64,000 nucleotides of DNA. It comes from JAVBWI01 sp036677445. Lineage in GTDB: Bacteria > Bacillota > Clostridia > Christensenellales > CAG-138. The notes beneath the pieces are model-generated. The model was not told where the DNA came from and made no database searches. It worked only from the letters and a program-made list of their open reading frames with translations. A program made the position numbers and the translations under genes. Within the stretch, counting starts at the first letter, position 1, and each line of letters opens with the position of its first letter. Shown here piece after piece: positions 35,451 through 44,571 of this stretch. The stretch is taken from assembly GCA_036677445.1 (NCBI GenBank), contig JAVBWI010000006.1, positions 248,001-312,000 on the forward strand, read 5' to 3'.

Positions 35451-37160
35451 TTAAGAAGTTTGACAAACAAAGTCACCAAACAGTACGTCCTGTTGCAACA
35501 GATAGAGTGCTGTGATTATTCCAACAACCATGTCCACCTTACCCTTTGATCTTTTCTTGTCAACATATTTGTCAAGTGTGGTATTTTCAGTACACCTTGC
35601 ATTTTCAAAATTGGCTTCAAGTAATCTGTTTTCATCATACTTGAAGTGCTGAGAAAGTACCGCTTCTTTAAGCAATTTGGTTGGCATATGCAAAGTATCT
35701 GAATGCTGTCTAACCATCACACAGTAATAATCTTTTTCTTCAAGCTTCTGAACAGTAGATATTGCATTGTGACGGTCGTATCCAATCGACTCAATTTCAA
35801 CGCCATATGTTTCTTCAATTTTACAGATAAAATCTTCAACAAAAAGGTAACTTATTACCTCGTTGCCGCAAGCAAAACAAACGCCGTCATCAATCAATTT
35901 GTTATAGTCTAGGTCTTCTTTCTTGATCTTAGCATCAACATTATCAGCAGGAATAAACCCCCAAACTTTAGCATAGATGTTTCCGTTATCCTCACAAACC
36001 ATAGCAACAGATGTGTTGTCATCAGTCAACGATAGGTCTAATCCAAGGTATACTTTCTTACCCTTCCAAAAATCTAGGTCTTCTTTTATACTGCATCTTT
36101 TGACTTTATCAATCTCAATATAAGTTTCAACACCCAGGCTTTTATACTTTATATTGTTGTGCTTACATAGGTAGTTTTCTCTCTTGTTCGGATAAAGGAT
36201 TGCCATAGCACGATTTGCCTTTATTGCTTTAAAAACATGCTCATAAATAATCGCAACTGGATTAGATTGATAGATAATCAAGTCGTTAGTTTTCCATTGA
36301 TCATTAGACAATAACTCTTCGTCTGGTTCATATAAAAGTGAAAATCTGCGTCTGTCTAGGTCTGGATCTTCCACCTTATCAAGTACCTTTTTAGATATGT
36401 CTATTTCGTCAACAAGTACATTCTTATTTGATGGATATTGGGTACTAATTATTATTCCTAATTTTGAATTTAGCAATATCTGTGACGATCTCATAGCCTC
36501 AACAGGGTAAGAGTTTTCAAGTGCAGCAGCCTCATCACACAAAAATACGTTAGCAGTAGATGAGTCCATGCGGTCTTCACTATAGGCTAATGGAGTATAT
36601 ACGCTATCAGTCAATACGCATCTGATTTCTTTTCTAAGCGATTTAAAAATCTTATCATCAGCCAAAAGTGGTGATGCTGTTATTATCTTCTTAACTAAAA
36701 TTTGCAACTCGCTTGATATTCTCAAATCGGGCGCAACTGAAAAGAGCCGCGAGAAACGCGGTTCAGTCAACATGCAAATGATAAAAATTATTGCCGATGT
36801 GAACGTTTTAAAATTACGTCTGCTTATCTCAAGTAACCCTGTTGTATAGTATCTAATATCCTCTATGCCAGCATGCTTTAACTTAGTGCAGAAAATAGCT
36901 GTGATAAAAAACCAAGTGTAATCTTCTAAGCCGTCATACATACTGCAATTCTTATCAGGGTGTACCATCAGTTTCAGTATTTTAGAAATCATATCATAGG
37001 TTGGTTCGCTTATAAATGCCTCGCTGCTATTGCCGTTTACTATGTCAATCCAATCTTGAGCTTGCTTTTTAATATACTTTCCAACCTTATGGTTGTCTGG
37101 TTCTATGCACCATTTTGCATATTGTAGTGCTTTACTGTCCTGTATTTCTGTTTGGATCAT
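35451..37160 (-). CDS. terL: Terminase large subunit
   Basis: 569 residues, Terminase_1 type packaging motor. The ATPase has LEISRRNFKTFTSA where the Walker A loop belongs, so the usual Gly before Lys is Phe, and Walker B FLCDEAAALE. The RNase H-like nuclease has YLGLDLSLTDDNT and KVDMVVGIITAL with the metal-binding Asp residues. The start overlaps terS by 29 bases, with GGAGG 12 bases upstream. Confidence 0.92.
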   Translation of the reverse strand: MIQTEIQDSKALQYAKWCIEPDNHKVGKYIKKQAQDWIDIVNGNSSEAFISEPTYDMISKILKLMVHPDKNCSMYDGLEDYTWFFITAIFCTKLKHAGIEDIRYYTTGLLEISRRNFKTFTSAIIFIICMLTEPRFSRLFSVAPDLRISSELQILVKKIITASPLLADDKIFKSLRKEIRCVLTDSVYTPLAYSEDRMDSSTANVFLCDEAAALENSYPVEAMRSSQILLNSKLGIIISTQYPSNKNVLVDEIDISKKVLDKVEDPDLDRRRFSLLYEPDEELLSNDQWKTNDLIIYQSNPVAIIYEHVFKAIKANRAMAILYPNKRENYLCKHNNIKYKSLGVETYIEIDKVKRCSIKEDLDFWKGKKVYLGLDLSLTDDNTSVAMVCEDNGNIYAKVWGFIPADNVDAKIKKEDLDYNKLIDDGVCFACGNEVISYLFVEDFICKIEETYGVEIESIGYDRHNAISTVQKLEEKDYYCVMVRQHSDTLHMPTKLLKEAVLSQHFKYDENRLLEANFENARCTENTTLDKYVDKKRSKGKVDMVVGIITALYLLQQDVLFGDFVCQTS

Positions 37161-37686
37161 TTGGTTTTAGTGCCTCCAATAAGGGGTTAGTTGTATCTCC
37201 AACAGGCTTTGGAATGCTTCGTAATGAGGCGGCTAGAGTCATGCCGTTCTCTCTTTCAATATCGAAAAGCATTTTTCTTTTAGACTGAATTTGCTTGTCT
37301 ACATCAAGAATAGTTTTCTGCATTTGTGCCATCAATTTGTATTTTTCTGCGCTGTCAATTTTGTCATCACTACTCAATTCGTCGAGCTGTTCATAGAATT
37401 TTTCTCTTTTTTGTTCGAATTGAATACACTCAGCTTGCAGCGTACAATACCTGTTTATGACAACTTCGTATATTGCGTCATTTTTATTGATTGCTCTAAG
37501 TAGTTTGTCTACTCTTTTAAATTCAGTGTGTGCGTCAGGATTGCCCTTAACCTCTGGGCGCTCTTTCAAGGCCACACCTGACAATAAGGATTTTTCAGCT
37601 TCTTTGCGTTGATTCAATTCTGCTTTTGTCCGATGTGATTTTTTTTCTTGCTCTATAACGTCTGTTGACTTGGAAGGTCTTGCCAA
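37132..37686 (-). CDS. terS: Terminase small subunit (P27 type)
   Basis: 184 residues, helical and highly charged. MARPSK at the N-terminus and the central long helices around AINKNDAIYEVVINRYCTL are typical of P27-family small subunits, which recognise the packaging site. The adjacent HNH gene and the GC-rich noncoding stretch upstream suggest cos-type packaging. Confidence 0.82.
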   Translation of the reverse strand: MARPSKSTDVIEQEKKSHRTKAELNQRKEAEKSLLSGVALKERPEVKGNPDAHTEFKRVDKLLRAINKNDAIYEVVINRYCTLQAECIQFEQKREKFYEQLDELSSDDKIDSAEKYKLMAQMQKTILDVDKQIQSKRKMLFDIERENGMTLAASLRSIPKPVGDTTNPLLEALKPNDPNRNTGQ

Positions 37687-37889
37687 TGTGCAACCTCCTT
37701 TCGTGTGGTATCGCCGTGCATATTTAACAGCACGGACTATGCAATCACCTTTCGCGTGCGGTTTCGGGAGCGCGTGGTGTGCAGGTGGGGGCAGTCCGTG
37801 GATTTAAGCCTCAGAATTTTGGGCTTGAAGGGTAGGGGGGATATGCCTAAAGATAATTTAGGCTACCTAAATCTTTGTATTATGTCTAT
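37687..37889. other. GC-rich noncoding stretch upstream of terS, candidate packaging site
   Basis: 203 bases without a gene. It is more GC-rich than its surroundings and holds a GCCGTGC...GCACGG inverted repeat (about 37,710-37,735), a G-rich track, and a stem AAAGAT..TTTAGG-CTA-CCTAAA (37,848-37,876). cos sites usually lie between an HNH gene and terS; the assignment is positional. Confidence 0.4.
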
Positions 37890-38294
37890 TTACTTTGCTT
37901 CTTGCTCTGCTATGATTTGCAATATAACTTCCATTGGTATCTCTCCGCTCTCGGCCTTCTCATGATGGCTATCGCATATTGTTATAAGGTTATCGTTATC
38001 TAACCTCTTGTCATAGTCCTCTTCTAGTGGCACTGCATGGTGAACAGATAGATCATTGTATGTGTACTTATTGGTTGTCTCATACAGTTCCCGTATACAT
38101 ATTTGGCAAAGCTGTAAGTCTCTCGCTCTGATCTCTTCACGCTTACGCTGCCATGCACCGCTGGATCTAAACTTATAGACTTGACTGTTATTATCCCTTA
38201 CCCAATTGTGCCGCTTATCTATTACTGCCTGCTTCTCTATGCAAATATGTTTACTGTCGTGTATCCTCATACAGTACGTGCATGACTTTAACAT
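37890..38294 (-). CDS. HNH endonuclease (terminase-associated)
   Basis: 134 residues. The ββα-metal motif reads SVHHAVPLEEDYD, DNLITICDSHHEKAE, and CQIC lies in the zinc-binding region. HNH proteins immediately before terS stimulate terminase cutting at cos in HK97 and in several Gram-positive phages. No other role is indicated by the neighbours. Confidence 0.85.
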   Translation of the reverse strand: MLKSCTYCMRIHDSKHICIEKQAVIDKRHNWVRDNNSQVYKFRSSGAWQRKREEIRARDLQLCQICIRELYETTNKYTYNDLSVHHAVPLEEDYDKRLDNDNLITICDSHHEKAESGEIPMEVILQIIAEQEAK

Positions 38295-38299
38295 TGTCC

Positions 38300-38668
38300 T
38301 TACTCAATCGGTTCGAGTTCTAACACCTCATCTGGATATGTACTAAACAGCCCAAATGTTTCTTTATTGTATTTGGCAGAGAACAGCTTAGAATTCAATT
38401 CAATCTTCTTGCTACTCAGTGCAGCATTCTCAATTGCATTTTCATTATCAACTACAACATTCTCAATATAATTCTTATTTTGTTTGAACACAGCAACAAA
38501 CTTAAAGTTAGTCATACTACCGAATATTGCAACCATTAAAGCAACTACCAACATAATTGCTGAGATACCGGCAACAAATTCACTGCTTGATGTTTTCTTG
38601 CTATTATATATTCCTATATAGATCATCATACTTATCAAAAAGATTCCGCTTAAAATCCACCACATCAT
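38300..38668 (-). CDS. Small membrane protein of unknown function
   Basis: 122 residues from ATG 38668 (AAGGAAG upstream): two N-terminal membrane helices (WWILSGIFLISMMIYIGIY; FVAGISAIMLVVALMVAIFG) and a soluble C-terminal tail of about 65 residues. It is 5 bases upstream of the HNH gene and points the same way. I do not recognise it. Confidence 0.6.
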   Translation of the reverse strand: MMWWILSGIFLISMMIYIGIYNSKKTSSSEFVAGISAIMLVVALMVAIFGSMTNFKFVAVFKQNKNYIENVVVDNENAIENAALSSKKIELNSKLFSAKYNKETFGLFSTYPDEVLELEPIE

Positions 38669-38798
38669 ATTAAATTCTTCCTTCTTTCTCTTACTGTTTG
38701 TTTGTCTTACCAAGTCAATTCAGCTTGCTTAATATTTCTCTTTAACGTCAACGTCTGTATCGTTGTACTCTCCATTTTCTTTTCCATAAGCAGTGTCA

Positions 38799-39335
38799 TT
38801 AAACATACTGCCAATAATACCCCATATGTAATTTTCCGTCATGACACCCCTGCCATATAGGATTAATAGAAATATTATTGCTTTTACTTGCCTCTGGAAG
38901 ACTCTTATATGTTGCTATATGATTTAAAAATTCATCGAATTGTTTAACTGCTTTACTTCGTTTTGCCGCTCTACGATCCTGTGCTGTACCGTATGTAAGG
39001 TTATATTGATCGTCGCACCATTCAAGATTTAAATAATAATTATTATGTGGTTTTTCGTCTTTATGGTTTACCGTATCATACTCGTTTGGTTTTGGATTCT
39101 CTACAAAAGCAAATGCAACAAGACGATGACCAGATGTGTATACTATTTTACCATTAACAGATAATCTATACTCTATATATCCATCTCTATTTAATTTCGG
39201 AGATAATATCTTTTCTACATTTTTTGAATATAATCTACCATAATTTGAGATGTAATAATTCTCATACGTTACGCCATTTAGTGTTGCAACTTTAAATATT
39301 TCATCAGGAGTGATGAAGTCAATTATTGGTAACAT
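38799..39335 (-). CDS. HNH homing endonuclease with NUMOD4 domain
   Basis: 178 residues. The N-terminal NUMOD4 (YENYYISNYGRLYSKN), then GYIEYRLSVNGK, the HNH core HRLVAFAFVENP, DTVNHKDEKPHNNYYLNLEWCDDQYN, and a C-terminal DNA-binding region ending in GCHDGKLHMGYYWQYV. This is a free-standing selfish nuclease typical of phages. It probably inserted here; what it cuts is unknown. Confidence 0.88.
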   Translation of the reverse strand: MLPIIDFITPDEIFKVATLNGVTYENYYISNYGRLYSKNVEKILSPKLNRDGYIEYRLSVNGKIVYTSGHRLVAFAFVENPKPNEYDTVNHKDEKPHNNYYLNLEWCDDQYNLTYGTAQDRRAAKRSKAVKQFDEFLNHIATYKSLPEASKSNNISINPIWQGCHDGKLHMGYYWQYV

Positions 39336-39370
39336 GATATATTTATTATTATCCTTTCAAGGGAATGTAA

Positions 39371-39399
39371 TTGATTCTTCCTCAATATGGGAATATACT
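39371..39399 (+). promoter_or_regulatory. Promoter of the plus-strand zinc-ribbon gene
   Basis: TTGATT (39371-39376), a 17-base spacer and TATACT (39394-39399), 22 bases before the start codon region; good sigma-A match. Confidence 0.7.
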
Positions 39400-39420
39400 T
39401 CTTGTAAGGAGGGCGTTAGA

Positions 39421-39705
39421 ATGGAACATCCGGGTTTGATTGCGATTGGGATTATATCTTTAATTATTCTGATTTGGTGCTATGTTAGTAGTTCAAAACT
39501 TACTCCTGAAGAAAAAGAAAAACTTAGACAAAAACGAGAAGAACTGCGTTTAGGAATACCGCCACATGATGAAAATGGCAATATTGTATGTCCTCGTTGT
39601 GGGTCTACGCAAATTGAACTTTCAAAACGTAGGTGGTCTCCGGTTACAGGGTTCTACACTAACAAATCTGAAAGGATCTGCATGAACTGCATGAAGAAGT
39701 TTTAA
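39421..39705 (+). CDS. Membrane-anchored zinc-ribbon protein (moron candidate)
   Basis: 94 residues from ATG 39421 with AAGGAGGG eight bases upstream. One N-terminal membrane helix (GLIAIGIISLIILIWCYV), a charged helix, then a zinc ribbon CPRC...CMNC. It is transcribed from its own promoter against the surrounding late genes, next to a homing endonuclease. I do not recognise a specific family; a role in the lysogen is inferred from layout. Confidence 0.7.
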   Translation: MEHPGLIAIGIISLIILIWCYVSSSKLTPEEKEKLRQKREELRLGIPPHDENGNIVCPRCGSTQIELSKRRWSPVTGFYTNKSERICMNCMKKF

Positions 39706-39783
39706 TTAAGAAGTGTTTCTGTAAAAACGATCTTTTATCTAACTGACTTTGGCTTGTTTACTTGTGAAGCAGGCCATTTTTAC

Positions 39784-39816
39784 GCAATAATAGTAAAACC
39801 GCCTCAAATGAGGCGG
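39784..39816 (-). terminator. Terminator after the P63C gene
   Basis: Perfect seven-base stem CCGCCTC (39799-39805) with GAGGCGG (39810-39816), four-base loop, then TTTTACTATTATT in minus direction. It may also stop plus-strand read-through from the zinc-ribbon gene. Confidence 0.7.
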
Positions 39817-39876
39817 CTTACTTCTATAAGATATACAGACAATCAAGAGACTGTTTATCAGATATCACGACATATA

Positions 39877-40782
39877 TTATGGTTCTGATAAAAAAATATC
39901 ATCTTCAGACAGCAAAGGCTCCGTAATTCCATATGCCCTTCGGAATGCCTTATCGAATTCATTCCAATTATCAAATCCTCGCATCATAGTGGTTACGGTT
40001 GCAATCTGGGTTTGAAGATGCCTATATCCCTGCTCTCTACTTAACCTCTGATAGAGGCGATGCCGACGATAGCCCCTGTCGCGTAAAATAGGATTTAACC
40101 TTCTTAGTTCGTCTAAAACGCCAATGGGAAGACGTTCATATACTAAGTAATTTGTTAACACTCCAGCATATGGCGTTTTATATTTACCCCTATAGTCCCA
40201 ACCCCTAAGTCTAAACATTTGAATATAAAATTCATCATGGAAGGTTTTTACAAACGGAAGCAATTCTTCGGAAATGTACATTGATAATATTTTTTGCAGT
40301 TCATTAAATTCACGCTCTTCTTGATATCCGGTTGCTTCGTCAATTAGTGCTATAATTCCAACTTTTGCAAAAGAACGGATAAGTATAGAACTCGCGTCAA
40401 CTAAGTCCCTTTGCTGCTCGGATATCTCTCCAGAGTCATTTGCTTGTAAAATTGCTTCACACAAAATAGGCAATATTTCTGCTTTATATCCCTCGTAAGT
40501 ATTGCCTCCAATTTTAGACCTATAGCTAATTGTCAAGTCTTGCTGCCCACCGTCAAAAGCCGCATCAATAAAGGGTTTTAGGGATTTTGCCTCCACAAAA
40601 CGGGGCAAAAGTGCCCGCCCTTGATCATCTCTGTCTTTTCCCCTTCTTGAACGCCCAAATGCCTTGTAAATGGCAGTTGCGGTCAATACACGAGTTCCAT
40701 CTTCAAGTACGGCACATCCCAATTCTTTTCCTGCAATTTCCAGTTGCCCACTATGAGTAGCACTCAATATTGTAACTTCCAT
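39877..40782 (-). CDS. P63C domain protein
   Basis: 301 residues from ATG 40782, which has GGAG nine bases upstream. The N-terminal part has CAVLEDGTRVLTATAIYKAFGRSRRG and the middle ALIDEATGYQEERE; the C-terminal P63C region reads YAGVLTNYLVYERLPIGVLDELRRLNP and HRLYQRLSREQGYRHL. P63C proteins occur in phages and conjugative elements, sometimes with KilA-N-like antirepressor domains; their function is not established. It has its own terminator and probably its own promoter. Confidence 0.85.
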   Translation of the reverse strand: MEVTILSATHSGQLEIAGKELGCAVLEDGTRVLTATAIYKAFGRSRRGKDRDDQGRALLPRFVEAKSLKPFIDAAFDGGQQDLTISYRSKIGGNTYEGYKAEILPILCEAILQANDSGEISEQQRDLVDASSILIRSFAKVGIIALIDEATGYQEEREFNELQKILSMYISEELLPFVKTFHDEFYIQMFRLRGWDYRGKYKTPYAGVLTNYLVYERLPIGVLDELRRLNPILRDRGYRRHRLYQRLSREQGYRHLQTQIATVTTMMRGFDNWNEFDKAFRRAYGITEPLLSEDDIFLSEP

Positions 40783-41107
40783 AATACACACTCCAACGTA
40801 TTTTTCTCTATAATACACCAGAATGTGACAGAAATAAAGGAATATATTGACTTTGTTGCGGCTCTAGCCGCCCACATACTCACAGGAGAGAGCTAGTTCA
40901 CACTGGGTGTCTTGATTTATGGGATAGGGGTATACCCTAAAACGCAGTATACCTAGTATTTTATTTGTTGAACACCCGCAACCAGAAGAGGCCACCGGAT
41001 AAATAGCAGCCCCTTCTGTTATGCTGTGGATGCTAGAAAGGAGAATAAATATGAGTTTATATTAACAAATGAGCGGAGCTACCGCCCAACTGCAATATAC
41101 CGTAGTG
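40783..41107. other. Noncoding region upstream of the P63C gene
   Basis: No supported gene. Minus-strand TTTATT and TATTAT, 17 bases apart near 40,810, may be the P63C promoter. A 14-base palindrome GCGGCTCTAGCCGC lies at 40858-40871. A ribosome site and ATG near 41,051 lead only to a four-codon frame. Confidence 0.5.
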
Positions 41108-41311
41108 TTATGTGAGCACATCATAGTGCTGTAAACAGGCTGTGAGCTTTTCAATATCTTGTGTGCTCAAACTAACTTGCCCTGTCTTAAATCTACTAAG
41201 TTTCGACTGATTGATTCCGACCTTTTTAGAAATGATCTTTGCCTTAATGCCAATGTTGGCAGTAATTTCAATTAGTTTGGCTCTCAGCTCTGCCTGATCT
41301 TGTGTATCCAA
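41108..41311 (-). CDS. XRE-family HTH regulator
   Basis: 67 residues. A TTG at 41311, seven bases after AAAGGAG, is the best start; the longer frame lacks a ribosome site. The helix-turn-helix reads KIISKKVGINQSKLSRFKTG. It is a Cro/C1-type DNA-binding protein located downstream of the RNA-polymerase-like gene in the early minus-strand operon, so it may control the early-late transition. Confidence 0.75.
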   Translation of the reverse strand: MDTQDQAELRAKLIEITANIGIKAKIISKKVGINQSKLSRFKTGQVSLSTQDIEKLTACLQHYDVLT

Positions 41312-41519
41312 CTTCTTACTCCTTTCTTTAAAATAAATATTGTCACAAATAGTAAAGGGCATAAGGGGCAATAGTTATACTGCCCCACCCCTAAATAGCT
41401 ATCTCATATTTGGGTAACGCGCATCGAGCAATAGCGCGTGAGAGATACTTTATAGCTAATGTTATTAGTTATATTTCTTCTCTCACATAGTAACTTTATT
41501 TATGCCCTATCTGTGGGCA

Positions 41520-44312
41520 TTACACGACTTTTGCGGGGATGCTATAAGCATTGCTTTTACTATTGAATAAATTTAGAAGTGTTTTCGTACCTCTGCTTAT
41601 ATCATAATTGTACAACACAATCAAAATACGATTACAGAAATACTTATTATACTTTTTCTTTTCTAACCCAAACGCTATTCTAACAAGATAGTACATCTCT
41701 GCTCTGCCGATATTAATACTGCTCAATCTGTCAATTGCATCATCGGTTAAAGTAGCTGCCTCAACTTTATAGTTATCTGCGCTCTTATCAAGATTACACA
41801 TTTCCTTGTCATACTCAGCGATAATGTCTGCAACCATATTTTTTCGTTTTCTGTCCTTCAGTTTTATATCACATTTTCGTGGTAAAAACTCTCCAATATC
41901 AATTAGGACATTCTTATTTTGTCCTCGCATATCCTCAACATTTTTGCGTATTATGTCCGCAAGCATATCCATTGGACACTTGCAATTCTCGATTATGGCA
42001 TTATTGATCTTATATATTTGGTTGGTCTTTGCTTTTTTCTTATTCTCACTGTCGCCTTGCTTAATTGCTACTTTGCTTTCCTTGATTTTGGCAAAAAAAC
42101 GCGGATATTTACCATCTCTATCCATACACGGCAAGCGGCTTAACCTTGATAGTTCACCATTCAGATCCAAAGCAAATTGTCTCTTCGCGCTGTCAATGAA
42201 AAGTTGAGCTAATACGCTTGATATTATATATACATCTTCTAATTCTTCATTCTTCACATTAGTATCAGCCAGCTCATGCCAATAGTAACTGAGCGCTAAT
42301 TGCGCAAGATTACTACTGCTGCCAATACCATACTGATATCTGGCTATACTGCTGTCCATTTTAGCATAGTCATCCAAGGTATTTGAATATGACTTATTCT
42401 CACATAACGGTATCTCATTTAGGATTGTTGGATAATCTCTATAGCATATTTTTGCATACTTCACCACCTCCGGTTGGATGGTACAATAGATGCTGTCGCT
42501 GTCCATATCGTGACCATTTAATCGAGACTGATTGTCAGTGCCAATCATATTGATACAAATTACATTATCCCCCAAATTGGGGAAGTATGTCTGCATCTCT
42601 TTGCTATAGTGGTTTACATAATAGCCATAATTATTCGGTGAATTATGAGGCGATCTATATCCAGCTAAATGAGCGCCGTCAGCAAACCTTGTTGTATAGC
42701 ATTGTACGCCTCCATCAATTATTGAGAGAGTAGGATCATTAATCCAATCATCATTATTGGCGGCATACAAGAGCAGCGCATACACATTACCAGCGATTGT
42801 TAAATTATCGCCCTCTTGCATTACCTTGCCCAGCTCTAATCGTTCACGTTTGAGTTTACTCAATATACTCTTTTTTTGATTACTGAAGTATATGCTATGT
42901 ACAATGTCAGGACAGTGCTGAACCAAATCAACCAGAAAACTATTGATGCTATACTTATTTGCCGTTACAGTAAGGTAATCCAGAAAGGCATTATTATCTG
43001 TTTTTAGTCTGTTAAAGTAGTCAATGCTGGTTTGGGCAATCTTGCTTAAATCACATCCATCCAGACAAGGCAAAGAATTTATTGATTGATAGCTCATCCT
43101 CTGCAAATTACCATATTTGCTTCCATGTGATGTTTTTATTATAGCAAATTTATATCCATACTTCGCAAGAATGTCATCGTAGTCACGATACGTTACACCC
43201 TTGAATTTTGTCCACTTGATCGCTCGATCCGTTGTTATTACTCTGACATCTCTTACATTAATATCATTTCCAAAGCAATCCTGACGTGTTGCTGTCTCAT
43301 ATTGATCACCATATTGATCTTTGAGGAATTGAACAACTTCACCTTCAAAAGCACAGAATTTTGTCATATGATTACGCAGATATACAAAACCAGAACAACC
43401 AATAGGCATTAAACTAGAATCAATTAATCCCATTCCATCCCATAATGTATTAGTTATTTTTACATCATTATCTTGTTGCCTATCAACATAACAAACGTCA
43501 TATTCTTCATATCTTCCACTACCTTTCTTAATTAGTGGGATACCTAGATCGTTAAGATTATTGCCCGTTCTATCTTTGCTTTCAATATACTCATAGTTAT
43601 TTTCTGTAGTAATATTTCTTTTATAGAATGTATACCCTTTCTCATTGGCCGCTGGCTCAGATGCACGATAGTCAGGTATTTGGATCTCTCTTAAATCCTT
43701 TTTTGTCTTAACAATTACGGCTTTCTTGTATGTGCTAACCTCTTTATCTTTCAATATCAAAATACTTGATAGAGGTATCTCAATGCTATCAATCATACTT
43801 GCACAAGTCAGTGTATTATACGCAGCCATTTCAACCAACTTGGTATTATCATCAGGTAATTCAATACCCATACTAATATACTCATAAGCCAAATCATAAA
43901 GGTTTTCGTTTACAAAGAGATTATCTCCAACTTTAGCTTTTCCATTTGAGCGCATGAGCATTTTATATGTTATTGGCCGATACTGATTGTGAGGTTCATT
44001 TCTATTTCCATTATCCTTTAATTCGGAATAATACTTACCCCAATCAATAGTAAAACCTTCAACATAATATTTATGCCTTATATCATCCCTCGTTAATCCA
44101 TTAGTGCCATAACCATATTTGGTCATGATAAAATCATAGGTAGTTCCTTTTTTGGTTACTGAAACTTTACCAGTATTGAGCATATATTCACTAAATAAAG
44201 AGTAATCAAGAACTGCTTTTCCAAGATCAAGATGTTTTCTATTTTCTAATGTGTAGTCATAAAAACTACCCATTTCAAGTGACATGATTTTTAATCCACT
44301 GTGTTTATCCAA
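41520..44312 (-). CDS. Putative single-chain two-barrel RNA polymerase (YonO/QDE-1-like)
   Basis: 930 residues. Four blocks fit the two double-psi-beta-barrel polymerases (phage YonO, crAss-like phage RNAP, eukaryotic RdRp). WDGMGLIDSS (291-300) followed by VYLRNHMTKFCAF (310-322) matches the first barrel with conserved Arg and Lys. AGYRSPH near 550 matches the R-x-P-x-H region. NGHDMDSDSIYC (599-610) matches the catalytic DxDGD loop, with Asp602, 604 and 606 as metal ligands and Ser for Gly. LAQLFIDSAKRQFALD (701-716) matches the helix after the second barrel. The start is weak: TTG 44312, or ATA 44315. Likely role: transcription of phage genes. No search was run. Confidence 0.7.
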   Translation of the reverse strand: MDKHSGLKIMSLEMGSFYDYTLENRKHLDLGKAVLDYSLFSEYMLNTGKVSVTKKGTTYDFIMTKYGYGTNGLTRDDIRHKYYVEGFTIDWGKYYSELKDNGNRNEPHNQYRPITYKMLMRSNGKAKVGDNLFVNENLYDLAYEYISMGIELPDDNTKLVEMAAYNTLTCASMIDSIEIPLSSILILKDKEVSTYKKAVIVKTKKDLREIQIPDYRASEPAANEKGYTFYKRNITTENNYEYIESKDRTGNNLNDLGIPLIKKGSGRYEEYDVCYVDRQQDNDVKITNTLWDGMGLIDSSLMPIGCSGFVYLRNHMTKFCAFEGEVVQFLKDQYGDQYETATRQDCFGNDINVRDVRVITTDRAIKWTKFKGVTYRDYDDILAKYGYKFAIIKTSHGSKYGNLQRMSYQSINSLPCLDGCDLSKIAQTSIDYFNRLKTDNNAFLDYLTVTANKYSINSFLVDLVQHCPDIVHSIYFSNQKKSILSKLKRERLELGKVMQEGDNLTIAGNVYALLLYAANNDDWINDPTLSIIDGGVQCYTTRFADGAHLAGYRSPHNSPNNYGYYVNHYSKEMQTYFPNLGDNVICINMIGTDNQSRLNGHDMDSDSIYCTIQPEVVKYAKICYRDYPTILNEIPLCENKSYSNTLDDYAKMDSSIARYQYGIGSSSNLAQLALSYYWHELADTNVKNEELEDVYIISSVLAQLFIDSAKRQFALDLNGELSRLSRLPCMDRDGKYPRFFAKIKESKVAIKQGDSENKKKAKTNQIYKINNAIIENCKCPMDMLADIIRKNVEDMRGQNKNVLIDIGEFLPRKCDIKLKDRKRKNMVADIIAEYDKEMCNLDKSADNYKVEAATLTDDAIDRLSSINIGRAEMYYLVRIAFGLEKKKYNKYFCNRILIVLYNYDISRGTKTLLNLFNSKSNAYSIPAKVV

Positions 44313-44509
44313 TATAAATTCATTTTCCTTTCTAATCTAAAGTAATTTAAAGTGAGTTGCCGACAAACTGTAGGTTACTGAGAGGGGGGAACGACTGTGA
44401 GATTCCAACCTTCATGCCTCCCCCAAATAGGTGGAAAGAATAAGAGGACTGACATGGGCAAAAATAACGTTTTAATAGGCTAATTTGCTGGATTTTTTAA
44501 GATTTGTCA

Positions 44510-44561
44510 TGTTCTTTGGGAGAGAACACATAACGCCTTTTATGTTCTCTGGGAGAGAACA
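44510..44561. promoter_or_regulatory. Two direct copies of a GTTCTC-n5-GAGAAC dyad (operators)
   Basis: Copies at 44510-44528 and 44543-44561 are 18/19 identical. The second is a perfect dyad GTTCTCTGGGAGAGAAC. They lie between the RepL-like gene and the RNA-polymerase-like gene, about 200-250 bases upstream of the latter, and resemble sites for a phage repressor or a DNA-binding regulator. Confidence 0.65.
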
Positions 44562-44571
44562 ACCCTATGCT

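Noticed and set aside
38714..38798. 25-codon frame after the NUMOD4 nuclease
   Set aside because: ATG overlaps the nuclease stop but there is no ribosome site or homology.
41040..41070. Short frame with good ribosome site upstream of the XRE gene
   Set aside because: Only four codons before a stop.
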